Source of the DNA: Bermanella sp044597725
Lineage (GTDB): Bacteria > Pseudomonadota > Gammaproteobacteria > Pseudomonadales > Oceanobacteraceae
Length of the DNA stretch: 64,000 nt
Reading direction: 5' to 3'
Assembly (NCBI RefSeq): GCF_044597725.1
Contig: NZ_CP139003.1
Span: 3,596,001-3,660,000, forward strand
Within the stretch, counting starts at the first letter, position 1. Each line of letters opens with the position of its first letter. Shown here piece by piece: positions 42,835 to 52,271 of the stretch. The position numbers and the translations under genes were made by a program. Under the pieces are notes generated by a model. The model saw only the letters and a list, made by a program, of their open reading frames with translations. It did not search any database and was not told the DNA's origin.

Positions 42835-43686
42835 ATGAGTACAAAAAATAAAAGACTAATCGTAACAGTTACCGCAATTGCGTTGGTTGTCGTAACCGCC
42901 TACATTCTGATGTTTTGGGGTACTCCGATATCAAAAGACCCTAGCTATTGGGGGGCTTTTGGAGACTACCTGGGTGGAATATTAAACCCCATCATTGCAT
43001 TTGCCTCTTTGATACTTATCTTAAAAACATTGAGCCAAAATGAGATTGTATTAATGCAATCAAAGCAAGCCTTGATTGACTCTAGAGAAGAAATGAAAGA
43101 AAGCACAAAACAACTAAGCGCTGCCGCTCAGGCGCAAGAAAAACTTCTAAAGCTTGAAAAAGACCGATCAGAAGCACAAGCCCTAGAAGCAAGAAAAAAA
43201 GATCATGAGTCAGAAATAGAAAACATTGCACGATATTGCGAGTATATGTCGGATAACTATTACCTGCGCTTAAAATACTCTAGAACTACACAAACGATTA
43301 CTGAACTTGGCAACAGATGTCTTGGTAAGGGAAGTACAATTATTGATATAAATGATAACCGACAAGATCAATTAGATAGTTTATTTAATTTGGGATCTAC
43401 TCTTTGCGATCTTGCAAAAGCTCTAGATATAAAGTCCTATCCCCCAGAAAAGCGATCCTATGTTCACAGTATCAATCGCAGACTTACTTATAAATATGAA
43501 AAGCTATTCCTGAGATATGAATCCATTCTAGAAAAAACCAAACTGCTAATTGGAAACGAACAGGAAAGCCTAGAAGAGAATGACAAGCGCTTTAAAGCGA
43601 TCAATGATGAGCTGAACAAAAGGATGCAAATAATTGGAAATCCCGTAACTGGCCATACAAAGCCTGCTGAGTTTTATAGAGACTAA
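42835..43686 (+). CDS. Membrane-anchored coiled-coil protein
   Basis: 283 aa. Two N-terminal membrane segments (VTVTAIALVVVTAYILMF and LNPIIAFASLILILKTL) flank YWGAFGDYLGGI, a phrase common in small inner-membrane proteins near defence genes. A charged coiled coil follows (SREEMKESTKQLSAAAQAQE onward) and then a cytosolic helical domain to the end. Function unknown. It lies just outside the Tn7-like right end, between it and the tRNA scar, so it belongs to the surrounding island. Confidence 0.6.
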   Translation: MSTKNKRLIVTVTAIALVVVTAYILMFWGTPISKDPSYWGAFGDYLGGILNPIIAFASLILILKTLSQNEIVLMQSKQALIDSREEMKESTKQLSAAAQAQEKLLKLEKDRSEAQALEARKKDHESEIENIARYCEYMSDNYYLRLKYSRTTQTITELGNRCLGKGSTIIDINDNRQDQLDSLFNLGSTLCDLAKALDIKSYPPEKRSYVHSINRRLTYKYEKLFLRYESILEKTKLLIGNEQESLEENDKRFKAINDELNKRMQIIGNPVTGHTKPAEFYRD

Positions 43687-43810
43687 CAAGCAACCAGTAA
43701 TATAAATCCGCTGCAACTATAAAAGTGAAATTAGTTAAAAAGTGTCAATTCACTAACCCTAGTTGGCCAAGTCCAGTATCTATAGTACCTGTGAGTAAAT
43801 TTAGCGTCGC

Positions 43811-43854
43811 CTTATAATCGATCGGTCGCAGGTTCAAGTCCTGCTGGGCCCACC
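43811..43854 (+). tRNA. 3' tRNA fragment, probable island attachment scar
   Basis: CTTATAATCGATCGGTCGCA and the next 24 nt spell an anticodon loop (TAT, isoleucine type), variable loop, a complete T arm (GCAGG-TTCAAGT-CCTGC) and the 3' acceptor strand TGGGCCC-A-CC. No D arm or 5' acceptor is present upstream, and the anticodon-stem 5' side fits poorly. It is therefore a fragment, not a working tRNA. Duplicated 3' tRNA ends mark integration by tyrosine-recombinase islands. The orientation puts the intact tRNA to the left of the window. Confidence 0.75.
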
Positions 43855-43962
43855 GTTCCTCTTCGCTCGTAATGAACGTCATTGGACTATCCACTAGTCT
43901 AAAAACCATTGCTTATCTTTTAGAGTCTTATTACTTAGGCGTTCTGATACTGAATTAAGCTG

Positions 43963-44472
43963 CTAGCCAGATAAAGTTTTCGTAACTCGCACATAACGCT
44001 TTATGTAGCTAACTGCTCTCCATATGAGAAACCCTATCCCAATAATGACTGCGATATTTACAGACCAAGGAATACTTACATCGTCGTGCAGGGTAAAACA
44101 TAAAAATGTTGAAATAGATGGCAATATCAATGCTGATAGTACTTTGGCTCTCTTACGATATGCCTTTTCTTTAATTCCGAGAACTGTTCCAAAGTCAATA
44201 GGCCGATTTTTCGTATTCAAAAAATTTCTATCCTCTTTTTTGACAGCCGTAAAAAATATACATTCATATACATAGTCGCCAATCACCTCAGTTAAGTATG
44301 AAAATATAAAGGCCAGAATCGTGATTATGACAGCGGCGGATAACGCACTACTATTTTCGAGCGATACTTTTGGTCCAATCTCAAAATGAATGTATGGAGT
44401 TAACAGGAGTAAAGAAGGAACTGTATGCTGAATCCTTGTTGACCAAACATTATTTACTATTTCACCGTTCAT
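43963..44472 (-). CDS. Small multi-pass membrane protein, unknown
   Basis: 169 aa with about three to four hydrophobic segments: TVPSLLLLTPYIHF, SALSAAVIITILAFIFSYL, KVLSALILPSISTFLCFTL and VNIAVIIGIGFLIWRAV. The loop between segments 2 and 3 is polar (KKEDRNFLNTKNRPIDFG). No family recognised. It stands alone between the tRNA scar and the helicase gene. Confidence 0.5.
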   Translation of the reverse strand: MNGEIVNNVWSTRIQHTVPSLLLLTPYIHFEIGPKVSLENSSALSAAVIITILAFIFSYLTEVIGDYVYECIFFTAVKKEDRNFLNTKNRPIDFGTVLGIKEKAYRKRAKVLSALILPSISTFLCFTLHDDVSIPWSVNIAVIIGIGFLIWRAVSYIKRYVRVTKTLSG

Positions 44473-44722
44473 TGCTCAGATATCTCCCTTCATCATATTC
44501 ATAGTATTGAGTCCTTAATGGAGAGCAAAGTAATACAATTATAAAATCCTACACCAACTGGTTACTTTAAATGAACGCGCGTCATCGCCCTCATCTTCTG
44601 TGTTTCTGACTGCTTCGGCCTGCTCTTTATTCTTTCCGACTAATTCACAGGACAGCCGCCTGAACTCTCTGTAAACAGTTTTAGAGATATTGCCGATTTC
44701 TCAAAGTTTAAGCTCACTGATA
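44473..44722. other. Intergenic stretch with a possible gene remnant
   Basis: On the minus strand a frame without a start codon runs from about 44704 to a TAA at 44539-44541 and reads protein-like (SKTVYREFRRLSCELVGKNK). A TGA lies directly upstream. It may be the tail of a lost gene. Nothing else is seen. Confidence 0.35.
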
Positions 44723-47605
44723 CTAATTAACAGGCTCTTCATTAACACGGTAAACACAAGAATTTGGTTTATTACCGCGAAAATTGCTGCAGCCCCAGAA
44801 GATACTACCATCCATTGAGTTAGTACGCTTTATCAGCATTCCACTATGACAAGACGGACAACGCAGTATTACATTATCGCAATTTTCGGATGCACATACA
44901 TAATGAGTATCACTTGGTAATATTGGTGATTTATCACATTTGGTACAAACCTTAACTACTGTTTTACAGTAGTGTTTCCCTAACGAACATGCATAAAATA
45001 GTCCATATTTTCCTTGTATCGGAACAAGATTACCCTCAAGACATTCAGGGCAGCGAGCTTGTCGCAAGAACAGCGAACTCAAATCATTTGGAGGTACTTG
45101 AACATCTTCTTTATTTTCCTCAAGCTCCTTGATGAATATAGACTCTCGCCCAAGTTCGGTATGTATAAAAACCGATTTTTTAGCTCGGCTTAAAGCTACG
45201 TAAAATAAACGCCTCTCTTCTGAGAATTTAAAATCATCAACGGCTGGTAACAATGACAACAAAATAGAGTCCGTTTCAATTTTCGAGGGAAAGCCCCATT
45301 TATCATCAATCACGTCCAAAATCATCACATAGTCTGCTTGTTTGCCTTTTGAACCATGAGCAGTCATTGCTTTAATTTCATATTGCGGATACTTAGATTT
45401 CAGATCTTCGACAGTAGGTAAAGATTTTTTAAAACGGCTCAAAAACATGACTGATGGTTTAGCATCACCTTTAGGTTCAGCAAGAGCGCTCATAACGCTT
45501 GAAACCGCCCTTTCTATATTGTCTTTAACAATCGTTACTTCTGGGTTATTACTTTTAGAGTGGGTTATTAGCTTTTTAGGAATTTGTACCGGGTTTTTTT
45601 GAACAAACCCAGATGCGACTTTCTCTATACGGTCGTTAAATCGAAACGTTTTGTCTAACTGAAGAATGGCACTGGCCCCAAAGTTCTTCTCGAACTCTGT
45701 GGTTAATCGAACATCACTTCCGGTAAATCGATATATAGCCTGCCAATCATCACCCACCCCCATTAATGAGCAGCCAGGATTTGCAGCCCGTAGAGCCTTA
45801 ATAAACGATGCTCTTATTGGCGATATATCTTGAAATTCATCAACTAATAGATATTTAAGCTTAAATTCATCGTTAGTATTCTTATGAAAATCTGACTTCT
45901 CAGCATATGACGTGGCCTCAATAATCATATCAGCGAAATCAATGGTTTTATTTGCTTCTAATACACTTTGGTATTGTTTATATACCCAATTAAATAGTCT
46001 TTGAAATACCTGCCATCTTTTTCTGTTGTATTCATCTAACCTCCCTAACTCTATGGCCTCCAATCCATATGGCGAAGCCTTAAATAACGAAAGGAAATTA
46101 GCTAATAGCTTAGAAAAAGTAGACACAATACCTAGTTCTTTTAAACATGCGTAAACATTACTTGGACTTACCGGCTTATATATCTTTTCAACTGGTATGT
46201 CATTTTCATAGCAATATAACTCAATCTTTTGTTCAAGCATCGCGATTAAAGTTTCAGGTGATTTTGCTTGATAACTGAATGTCTCCCACAATACTGTACC
46301 ATTTACACTATGAAACTTACGCTTCCACTCCATTTCTTCATTATATTTCGCTGCATCAATATCCTTTCTAGTATTGCCTTTCTCGTCAATACCAAAATGC
46401 TCTAAATAGACATCGAATTGAGGCAAGTAAAAATCAGGTTGATAACTACCGCGACCGGGCTCACCGGAAGCAAATGGATATATTTTCTCGTACTCAAATT
46501 TAATACCATTTGAGTATAGGAAGTTTGCAATTGTTAATTCCTCAAAGCTTTTTACTCTATCTCCAGATAAAGCACGTAAATCATTATCTTTCACATAATG
46601 CAGATATTCACCCTTAGACTTAAAATCTAAATCATTGGGTTTTGGATAAAGGTACTTAGTCGTAAACTGCTTAAAGTCTTCACCAACTTTTTCATTATTA
46701 AGTAATACTTTAATTTGTGTCTCTACAAATTTTTCATATACCTTTTCGTCTGTAGCAAGCTTACTTACTGAGTTTTCTTCATGATAGTTAATTATACTCT
46801 TACCTGAAGAATGAAAGGTGCTCACTTTAACGCCCTTAAGTTCATGGTGTTCACCTACCCTTTCTTCTAATTCTTTTTGAGCATCAGACCCATAAGCCAA
46901 CATCATTATTTCACTGGGTAAAGAGTAACCATTAACAACTAAATATTTCGCTTTTGCTACCATGGTGCTAGTTTTTCCTGTACCCGCGCCAGCAAGAACC
47001 AATATATTATCTTCATCGGTCACACATGATAAACGTTGCCTTTCAGTAAGAGGATGCTCTTCTAAACTATCAAATAGATTCGCATTATTACCAAGTTCAG
47101 ACTCTACCCATTCTGCATTGAATTGTGTTTGGAAGTCTTTAGGGCTATCTAAAAAGCATCTAAAATTTTCGGAGATCGATTGGATATCAAACCCTAAGGC
47201 TAGTAAGTTTTTATCATTTAATACACTACTCGTTGCTGAAGAAAACCTACTAATTAATTCATCTAGATAGCTGGTTTTGATATAGCGATTTTTGGCTGTT
47301 GTTTGATGCTCAAATTCTTTAGACAACACCACCAATTTATTAAACTCTGGCAGTAACTTATTGCGCCAGTAATCTATGCGAGATTCTAATAATTCAGAGA
47401 ATTCACTCTGCAATGACCTAGAGTTAAAAAACAGAAATGAATTATCACCCCAAGCAAGCGTCAAAAAAGGACCAAATGCTTGAACAGATGCATGGCTTTT
47501 CATGGCCGGATAAGGAAATAACCGTCCATTGATTTTTACACCTTCCCTATGACGGTATACATTTCGTTTACCCAGTAGCAGCTGCCACTTACTTAATTCA
47601 ATCAT
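44723..47605 (-). CDS. HelD-like superfamily 1 helicase with nuclease-like insert and zinc ribbons
   Basis: 960 aa against 684 for E. coli helicase IV. The N-terminus (KWQLLLGKRNVYRHREGVKI) and all SF1 motifs are HelD-like: AGAGTGKTST (near 210), YGSDAQKELEERV, LLVDEFQDISPIRASF, VGDDWQAIYRFTGSD, MTAHGSKGKQADYVMILDV. Inserted between motifs I and II is FEYEKIYPFAS...YQPDFYLPQFDVYLEHFGID (about 370-420), which looks like a PD-(D/E)xK fold. The C-terminus carries three CxxC zinc ribbons (CPECLEG, VCTKCD, CPSCHSG) like topoisomerase I tails. Such a protein could unwind and cut DNA as a repair or stand-alone defence enzyme. Confidence 0.82.
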   Translation of the reverse strand: MIELSKWQLLLGKRNVYRHREGVKINGRLFPYPAMKSHASVQAFGPFLTLAWGDNSFLFFNSRSLQSEFSELLESRIDYWRNKLLPEFNKLVVLSKEFEHQTTAKNRYIKTSYLDELISRFSSATSSVLNDKNLLALGFDIQSISENFRCFLDSPKDFQTQFNAEWVESELGNNANLFDSLEEHPLTERQRLSCVTDEDNILVLAGAGTGKTSTMVAKAKYLVVNGYSLPSEIMMLAYGSDAQKELEERVGEHHELKGVKVSTFHSSGKSIINYHEENSVSKLATDEKVYEKFVETQIKVLLNNEKVGEDFKQFTTKYLYPKPNDLDFKSKGEYLHYVKDNDLRALSGDRVKSFEELTIANFLYSNGIKFEYEKIYPFASGEPGRGSYQPDFYLPQFDVYLEHFGIDEKGNTRKDIDAAKYNEEMEWKRKFHSVNGTVLWETFSYQAKSPETLIAMLEQKIELYCYENDIPVEKIYKPVSPSNVYACLKELGIVSTFSKLLANFLSLFKASPYGLEAIELGRLDEYNRKRWQVFQRLFNWVYKQYQSVLEANKTIDFADMIIEATSYAEKSDFHKNTNDEFKLKYLLVDEFQDISPIRASFIKALRAANPGCSLMGVGDDWQAIYRFTGSDVRLTTEFEKNFGASAILQLDKTFRFNDRIEKVASGFVQKNPVQIPKKLITHSKSNNPEVTIVKDNIERAVSSVMSALAEPKGDAKPSVMFLSRFKKSLPTVEDLKSKYPQYEIKAMTAHGSKGKQADYVMILDVIDDKWGFPSKIETDSILLSLLPAVDDFKFSEERRLFYVALSRAKKSVFIHTELGRESIFIKELEENKEDVQVPPNDLSSLFLRQARCPECLEGNLVPIQGKYGLFYACSLGKHYCKTVVKVCTKCDKSPILPSDTHYVCASENCDNVILRCPSCHSGMLIKRTNSMDGSIFWGCSNFRGNKPNSCVYRVNEEPVN

Positions 47606-47801
47606 AATTCTTCAATGTCTAACTGCGCCGCTTTAGTTTTTAATACTTTTGTTTGATTACTTTATACCTGCTTGAAGTATTAGAGGCAATCTTGCCCTGT
47701 TTTGCCTAAATTCGTTATATTTTGCGCAACACCTCACAACTTGACAATATCAATATTTGTACTATTATTTGAATATAGCAATTATTTGATTAGGTGGCGC
47801 C

Positions 47802-48164
47802 ATGCTGATAAAAGAAAGCACTGAACCCGGTGTCGTACTTGGTAAAGCCTTTGTCAAAGCAGGCGAGGCACTAGGTTTAAGGAAAGGTGAGTTGGCCGAG
47901 GTACTGGGCGTCGACCCTGCCCGAATCAGTCGGTTGGGGACCAATGCTCTGAAAGCTGACAGTAAAGAATGGGAAATCGCTACCTTTGTGGTACGAATCG
48001 CCCGTGGTTTGCATGCTCTAAACAATGGCGACCAAGAAAATACCCAGCACTTCATGAAAACACAAAACCGCATGTTGCAGGCTGTTCCAAAAGACGAACT
48101 AAAGCGCATAGATGGGTTGGTACGGGTTCTCGACTTTGTGGATGCTATGCGGGGTAAGGTTTAG
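47802..48164 (+). CDS. Xre/MbcA-type antitoxin of a RES toxin
   Basis: 120 aa, AGGTGG before the ATG. An HTH of the Xre type (LGLRKGELAEVLGVDPARIS) is followed by the MbcA/ParS toxin-binding domain. It shares the junction base with the toxin gene, the usual antitoxin-first order. It should autorepress the operon. Confidence 0.85.
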   Translation: MLIKESTEPGVVLGKAFVKAGEALGLRKGELAEVLGVDPARISRLGTNALKADSKEWEIATFVVRIARGLHALNNGDQENTQHFMKTQNRMLQAVPKDELKRIDGLVRVLDFVDAMRGKV

Positions 48165-48907
48165 TGGCGATAGAGGAAATAATAAAAAAGCAGCTAGGCC
48201 ATATTACCGCTACCGTCTATAGAATGGTGGAAAACCAAGAGCAAATTGCCACGCGCAGCTATGTAGATTCTGCAGAAGAGCAAGATATTCTTGAGCAAAT
48301 ACTAGAAGACAGCAAACCTAAAGTACATGCTGATACGCCACCCGGTATGCATTATTTACTCAAAACACCTTTCAGGTACCCTCCACTGCGGCATGGCTCA
48401 CGGTTTGGGTCTCAGTTTGAGCCTGGTATTTTCTATGGTGGTTTAGATAAACAAACCACATTGGCAGAGGTGGCCTACTACCGGTTCATCTACTGGTTTT
48501 CCCCTGAAAAACCCTTCCCGAATTCGCTGGTATCCCAACACACGCTGTTTTCAGCGTCTTTTGAGTCAAGCGACGGCTGTGACTTATCTCACCCTAAGTT
48601 TAAAGACTTTACTCAACAACTAAGATCGCCCACTCATTATGATTTCACACAAAAAGTAGGAAGTCATATGCGTTCTTCTGGTGTTGAGTCATTTATCTAT
48701 TTTTCGGCAAGAGGCACAGAGCATAGCAAGTGCGCAGGCTTATTTTCGCCTACTGCTTTTATAGACTTAAAACCCACTATTCTTGGAACATTTTTCTGTG
48801 AAGTAAATGATAACTATGTTTCATTTAGAAAGACTGGGGAGTTTGAGCGCTCACAATTCTCTGTTGAGCAATTTAAGGTAGATGGGCTATTTCCAAGACC
48901 AGCTTAG
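48164..48907 (+). CDS. RES-domain NAD-degrading toxin
   Basis: 247 aa. RES features: PPLRHGSRFGSQFEPGIFYG (R, S and Y/F of the NAD site), LAEVAYYRF with the catalytic E, and FIYFSARGTEHSKCAGLF. RES toxins (MbcT, ParT) degrade or phosphorolyse NAD+. Together with the upstream antitoxin this is a complete Xre-RES module. GTG start at 48164. Confidence 0.85.
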   Translation: MAIEEIIKKQLGHITATVYRMVENQEQIATRSYVDSAEEQDILEQILEDSKPKVHADTPPGMHYLLKTPFRYPPLRHGSRFGSQFEPGIFYGGLDKQTTLAEVAYYRFIYWFSPEKPFPNSLVSQHTLFSASFESSDGCDLSHPKFKDFTQQLRSPTHYDFTQKVGSHMRSSGVESFIYFSARGTEHSKCAGLFSPTAFIDLKPTILGTFFCEVNDNYVSFRKTGEFERSQFSVEQFKVDGLFPRPA

Positions 48908-49008
48908 TCCCATAATGGCTGACACATTTCAGAAAGAGAAGCTATAAAATATCGAGAGGATGAATTCAAAAAACATTCACTGCATCGGTTAATTGACCCA
49001 CACCCGAA

Positions 49009-49845
49009 TCAACGCCTTTTTTGGGTGGTTTTATTTTTTAGGCTTTTGGCCAGTAACGCCATGTCAAAAGCAGATTTTTCCATGCCGGTATCAAACTGGC
49101 TCATAAACTCTACGTCTTTCACGTCTTCTGTAATAACCAGAAATCGGTCTTGCATTACCGCTTGATAAATATTTTCTGCCACTTCTGCCGCTGTATTCTT
49201 TGAATAGTGCATCAAGGTATTGTAAACCCCTTTCATAGCCGGATCTAACACCTCTGCATTATCAAAAATTCCCGTTGGAAATAAATTAGGGCACGCAACG
49301 GTGACGCCCACTTTATAGCTACGAAGTTCGATGCGTAAGCTTTGCGAAAGGTTCACGATTCCGGCTTTCGATATAGAATAAAAGGCTGAACCCGGCATAG
49401 GTAAAATGCCCGATAGTGAAGCCACATTTACAATGCGACCGCTGCGCTGCTTTTGAAACATAGGCACAAATTGCTGGCAACATCTTATGGTGCCAATCAA
49501 ATTGGTATTGAGAACTTTTGACCAACTGGCTTCGGGGATATCGGCAAAATTACCGCCAACATAAATTCCAGCATTATTGATTAGTACATCAACACCTTGC
49601 CACAATTCCATGGCAGTATCGTACATTCGAGTTATATGATCCGGCTGAGTAATATCACATTCAACCCAGTGTGCAGTACCACCTGCCGACTCAACTAGGG
49701 CAGCTGTTTCGGTTAATCCTTGCTTATCAATATCAGATAAAAGAATACGCCAACCTTTGGCGGCAAAGGTGAGTGCTAACGCTCGACCAAATCCCTGTGC
49801 AGAACCTGTTATGAGCACCCGATTTCCCTTGGGAGTTAATTTCAT
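49009..49845 (-). CDS. Short-chain dehydrogenase/reductase
   Basis: 278 aa. Cofactor loop TGSAQGFGRALALTFA (TGxxxGxG), acidic SDIDKQ after strand 2 (NAD preference), NNAGIYVGG, catalytic S in NVASLSG and YSISKAG (YxxxK). A classical SDR; the substrate cannot be told. It appears single-gene and has ordinary core-like codon use, so it marks where core chromosome begins. Confidence 0.88.
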   Translation of the reverse strand: MKLTPKGNRVLITGSAQGFGRALALTFAAKGWRILLSDIDKQGLTETAALVESAGGTAHWVECDITQPDHITRMYDTAMELWQGVDVLINNAGIYVGGNFADIPEASWSKVLNTNLIGTIRCCQQFVPMFQKQRSGRIVNVASLSGILPMPGSAFYSISKAGIVNLSQSLRIELRSYKVGVTVACPNLFPTGIFDNAEVLDPAMKGVYNTLMHYSKNTAAEVAENIYQAVMQDRFLVITEDVKDVEFMSQFDTGMEKSAFDMALLAKSLKNKTTQKRR

Positions 49846-50197
49846 AGAAGGTCTCGATGTTAAAAAAAGTTATTCAAGGTATCCCTAAAATCGTCGCATC
49901 GAACTGATTTTTTTTGCCGAGTTTTGTTTTGTCATAGATACACGATTGGGGATAAATAGAAAGGCTGTATCGCCATTTTCGTCAACAGTTCTAGTCGCTG
50001 TCTTCGATTTTTTTATTCTTATTTATTAATAAATAAGTTATACGTTAAGTTTAGGTAATATATATCTTCTTGATATGATTACAAATTAATTAAACTTTTT
50101 AGTTGAAGAGCATATCTACTCTATAGATCATGAAGGAACCAAAGCCTCTGCCACAGGTAGCAGAGGTTGATGTGATCGAAGTGAAATATTAAAAAAC
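49846..50197. other. Intergenic stretch between SDR and ABC permease genes
   Basis: About 350 nt, AT-rich, with the SDR promoter side and a hairpin at 50145-50166 after the permease gene. No gene seen. Confidence 0.5.
50145..50166 (-). terminator. Possible terminator after the ABC permease gene
   Basis: CCTCTGC / GCAGAGG form a 7-bp stem with an 8-nt loop, 31 nt beyond the permease stop on the minus strand. The following minus-strand sequence CTTTGGTT is only weakly T-rich. Confidence 0.45.
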
Positions 50198-51466
50198 TTA
50201 GCCCAACGCTCGCCTATACGCACTGATTGCTGGCAAGCACGACATAACCATACTGCCCAACACAATTAATCCCATTAAGCTTAAACTGCCGTTATTAATA
50301 AAATCGAGGCTAAGTGTCATGCCTATGTGTTGTACTAACAAGTTGTTAGCTAGGGGTATACTTACTAATAATAAACTCAGTGCTAAGCCTATGGCACACA
50401 AGGTAATGATAAGTCCTTCGGTTTGTATGAGGGCAAATACAAAGCGTGGGTGTGCACCCATTATTCTAAGGACTTTGAGTTCTTGTTTGCGCGATTCCAT
50501 ACTCGCTAGTAAGGTGGCACTTAACCCCATAAGTGCAGCCACCAGCACTAATATAGCAATGCTGCGCAATGTATTTTCCATAATACCCATGGTTTGCCAA
50601 AGCTGTGTAAGGGCAACGCCGGGAAGCACGGCGGTAAGTGGTTCGGCTTCATAGGTATTTAAGTAATGCTGCATTTGAAATGTCATCATTTTTGTTTTTA
50701 GCCCCAGCATAAAGGCGGTTATGTTTTGCGGTTTGAGTGCTTGGCCTGATTCATGTTCATGACTGTGATTATGGTCATGGTCGCTATGCTGTCTGTCTTT
50801 TTTCGTTTTACTACTGGCTGGTTTATGAATTTTTTCTATGAGTGATAACGGCACTAATATAACTTTATCAACAGGTGTGCCTGTGGCTTTGAGGATACCT
50901 TTAATTGTTACTGGGTGATCATCGTGTTGGTGAAAACTTGCTTTGGCAATGCCGTGAGAAAGTACAATTTCATCGCCAACATGGTAACCCAGCTTTTGGG
51001 CCACATGGGCGCCCACTACAGCGCCTTGTGTTGGGCTAAACCGCGTACCCTGTGCAAACTCAAGTGTTTGTTTTTTTCCATAGCGATAGTGCTCAAAATA
51101 ATCTTCATGTGTACCAATCACCCGGTAACCTTTGTGAGCATCACCTAACGAAATAGGAATAGTCCATGCAACTTGTGGGTGCTGCTTTATATCTTCATAC
51201 GATTGCCAAGAAATATTTGCGGTGGGGTGCCCTATTTGAAAGACACTATAAAGTAAAAGATTAGTCTCGCTTCCTCGCGGGCCTACGATTAAATCGACGC
51301 CCGATACCGTGTGTTTAAAGTTGGTTTTGGTTTGTTCGCGCAAATGCTCTATGCCCACCAATACATAAACACTCACCATGATAGATAAAACCGCCAAACT
51401 AACCGCCACCTTACGGTGCCACAAACTTTTTATAGCGGTAGCAAGAAATAAGCGCATTCCTATCAT
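50198..51466 (-). CDS. MacB/FtsX-type ABC permease with a histidine-rich loop
   Basis: 422 aa. One N-terminal membrane helix (VAVSLAVLSIMVSVYVLVGI), a large periplasmic domain and three C-terminal helices, as in FtsX/LolC-like permeases. The periplasmic part carries a histidine cluster (HSDHDHNHSHEHE, about 232-244), which suggests binding of zinc or another divalent metal. Its start overlaps the ATPase stop by 4 nt. Mechanotransmitting ABC systems of this type move lipids, lipoproteins or peptides across the envelope rather than ions through a channel. Confidence 0.85.
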   Translation of the reverse strand: MIGMRLFLATAIKSLWHRKVAVSLAVLSIMVSVYVLVGIEHLREQTKTNFKHTVSGVDLIVGPRGSETNLLLYSVFQIGHPTANISWQSYEDIKQHPQVAWTIPISLGDAHKGYRVIGTHEDYFEHYRYGKKQTLEFAQGTRFSPTQGAVVGAHVAQKLGYHVGDEIVLSHGIAKASFHQHDDHPVTIKGILKATGTPVDKVILVPLSLIEKIHKPASSKTKKDRQHSDHDHNHSHEHESGQALKPQNITAFMLGLKTKMMTFQMQHYLNTYEAEPLTAVLPGVALTQLWQTMGIMENTLRSIAILVLVAALMGLSATLLASMESRKQELKVLRIMGAHPRFVFALIQTEGLIITLCAIGLALSLLLVSIPLANNLLVQHIGMTLSLDFINNGSLSLMGLIVLGSMVMSCLPAISAYRRALG

Positions 51467-52188
51467 AGTGTCACCCTTTGTTCGCTTTCTATTTTATTGA
51501 TGTCGCTTATCTGAACATGGTGTTCAAAGTAATCTGTCATGCGCTCGTCATGGCTGACCATAATAACGCTGGTTTCTGTATGTTCTACTGCACTCATTAG
51601 TGTTTGCATAAAGCTTTGCATGTTTTTACGGTCGAGGGCTGAGGTCGGTTCGTCAGCTAATAACAAAGGTGGGTGGTTTACCAAGGCTCGTACAATCGCC
51701 ACCCTTTGCTGCTGGCCAATACTTAAATGTGAAACGGGTTTATTAAAACAACTTTTGGGTAAGTTAACTGCGCTTAACAATGCATCGATTGTATCTAGGT
51801 ATTGTGAGGTACTGGCAAAGTATTGAGCCAGTTGGATATTGTGTTTCACACTCAGATAAGGAATTAAATTAAACGCTTGGTATACCACACCAATGTGCTG
51901 GGCTCTAAATCGGTCTCGTTTGCTGGCGCTTAGCGTTTTAAGCGATTGCCCCAAGATATTGAGGCTACCATTATCCACCACATTTAAACCCGCTAATAGG
52001 TTTAACAAGGTCGATTTGCCCGAACCCGACTCCCCTTGTAAAAATACGTGCTGCCCTTTGGCTAAACGCCAGCTAGGCACATGAATCACTGGCTGACCTT
52101 CTTCATAAGCAAACATGGCTTGCTCAATTTCTACCGCCCATTGGCTTTGAAGTTCGGGGTTATGTAAGTGGGAATCGGAACGTGACAA
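51463..52188 (-). CDS. ABC transporter ATP-binding protein (LolD/MacB type)
   Basis: 241 aa. Walker A GESGSGKST, Q-loop VVYQAFNL, signature LSIGQQQRVAIVRAL, Walker B LLLADEPTSALD and H-loop VSHDE are all intact. The short linker and the LSIGQQQR signature are typical of LolD/FtsE-like ATPases paired with MacB-type permeases. Divergent from the DUF3299 gene across 83 nt. Confidence 0.9.
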   Translation of the reverse strand: MSRSDSHLHNPELQSQWAVEIEQAMFAYEEGQPVIHVPSWRLAKGQHVFLQGESGSGKSTLLNLLAGLNVVDNGSLNILGQSLKTLSASKRDRFRAQHIGVVYQAFNLIPYLSVKHNIQLAQYFASTSQYLDTIDALLSAVNLPKSCFNKPVSHLSIGQQQRVAIVRALVNHPPLLLADEPTSALDRKNMQSFMQTLMSAVEHTETSVIMVSHDERMTDYFEHHVQISDINKIESEQRVTL

Positions 52189-52271
52189 GGGACTCTCCTT
52201 TGACAGCCTGGTGATTGTTGCGTTTAATAGGCGCTCTATACTTATATTTATCTATACAGCAAGGTCTGACC

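Noticed and set aside
43811..43854. Functional tRNA gene
   Set aside because: The 5' acceptor strand and D arm are absent, so only a 3' fragment is present.
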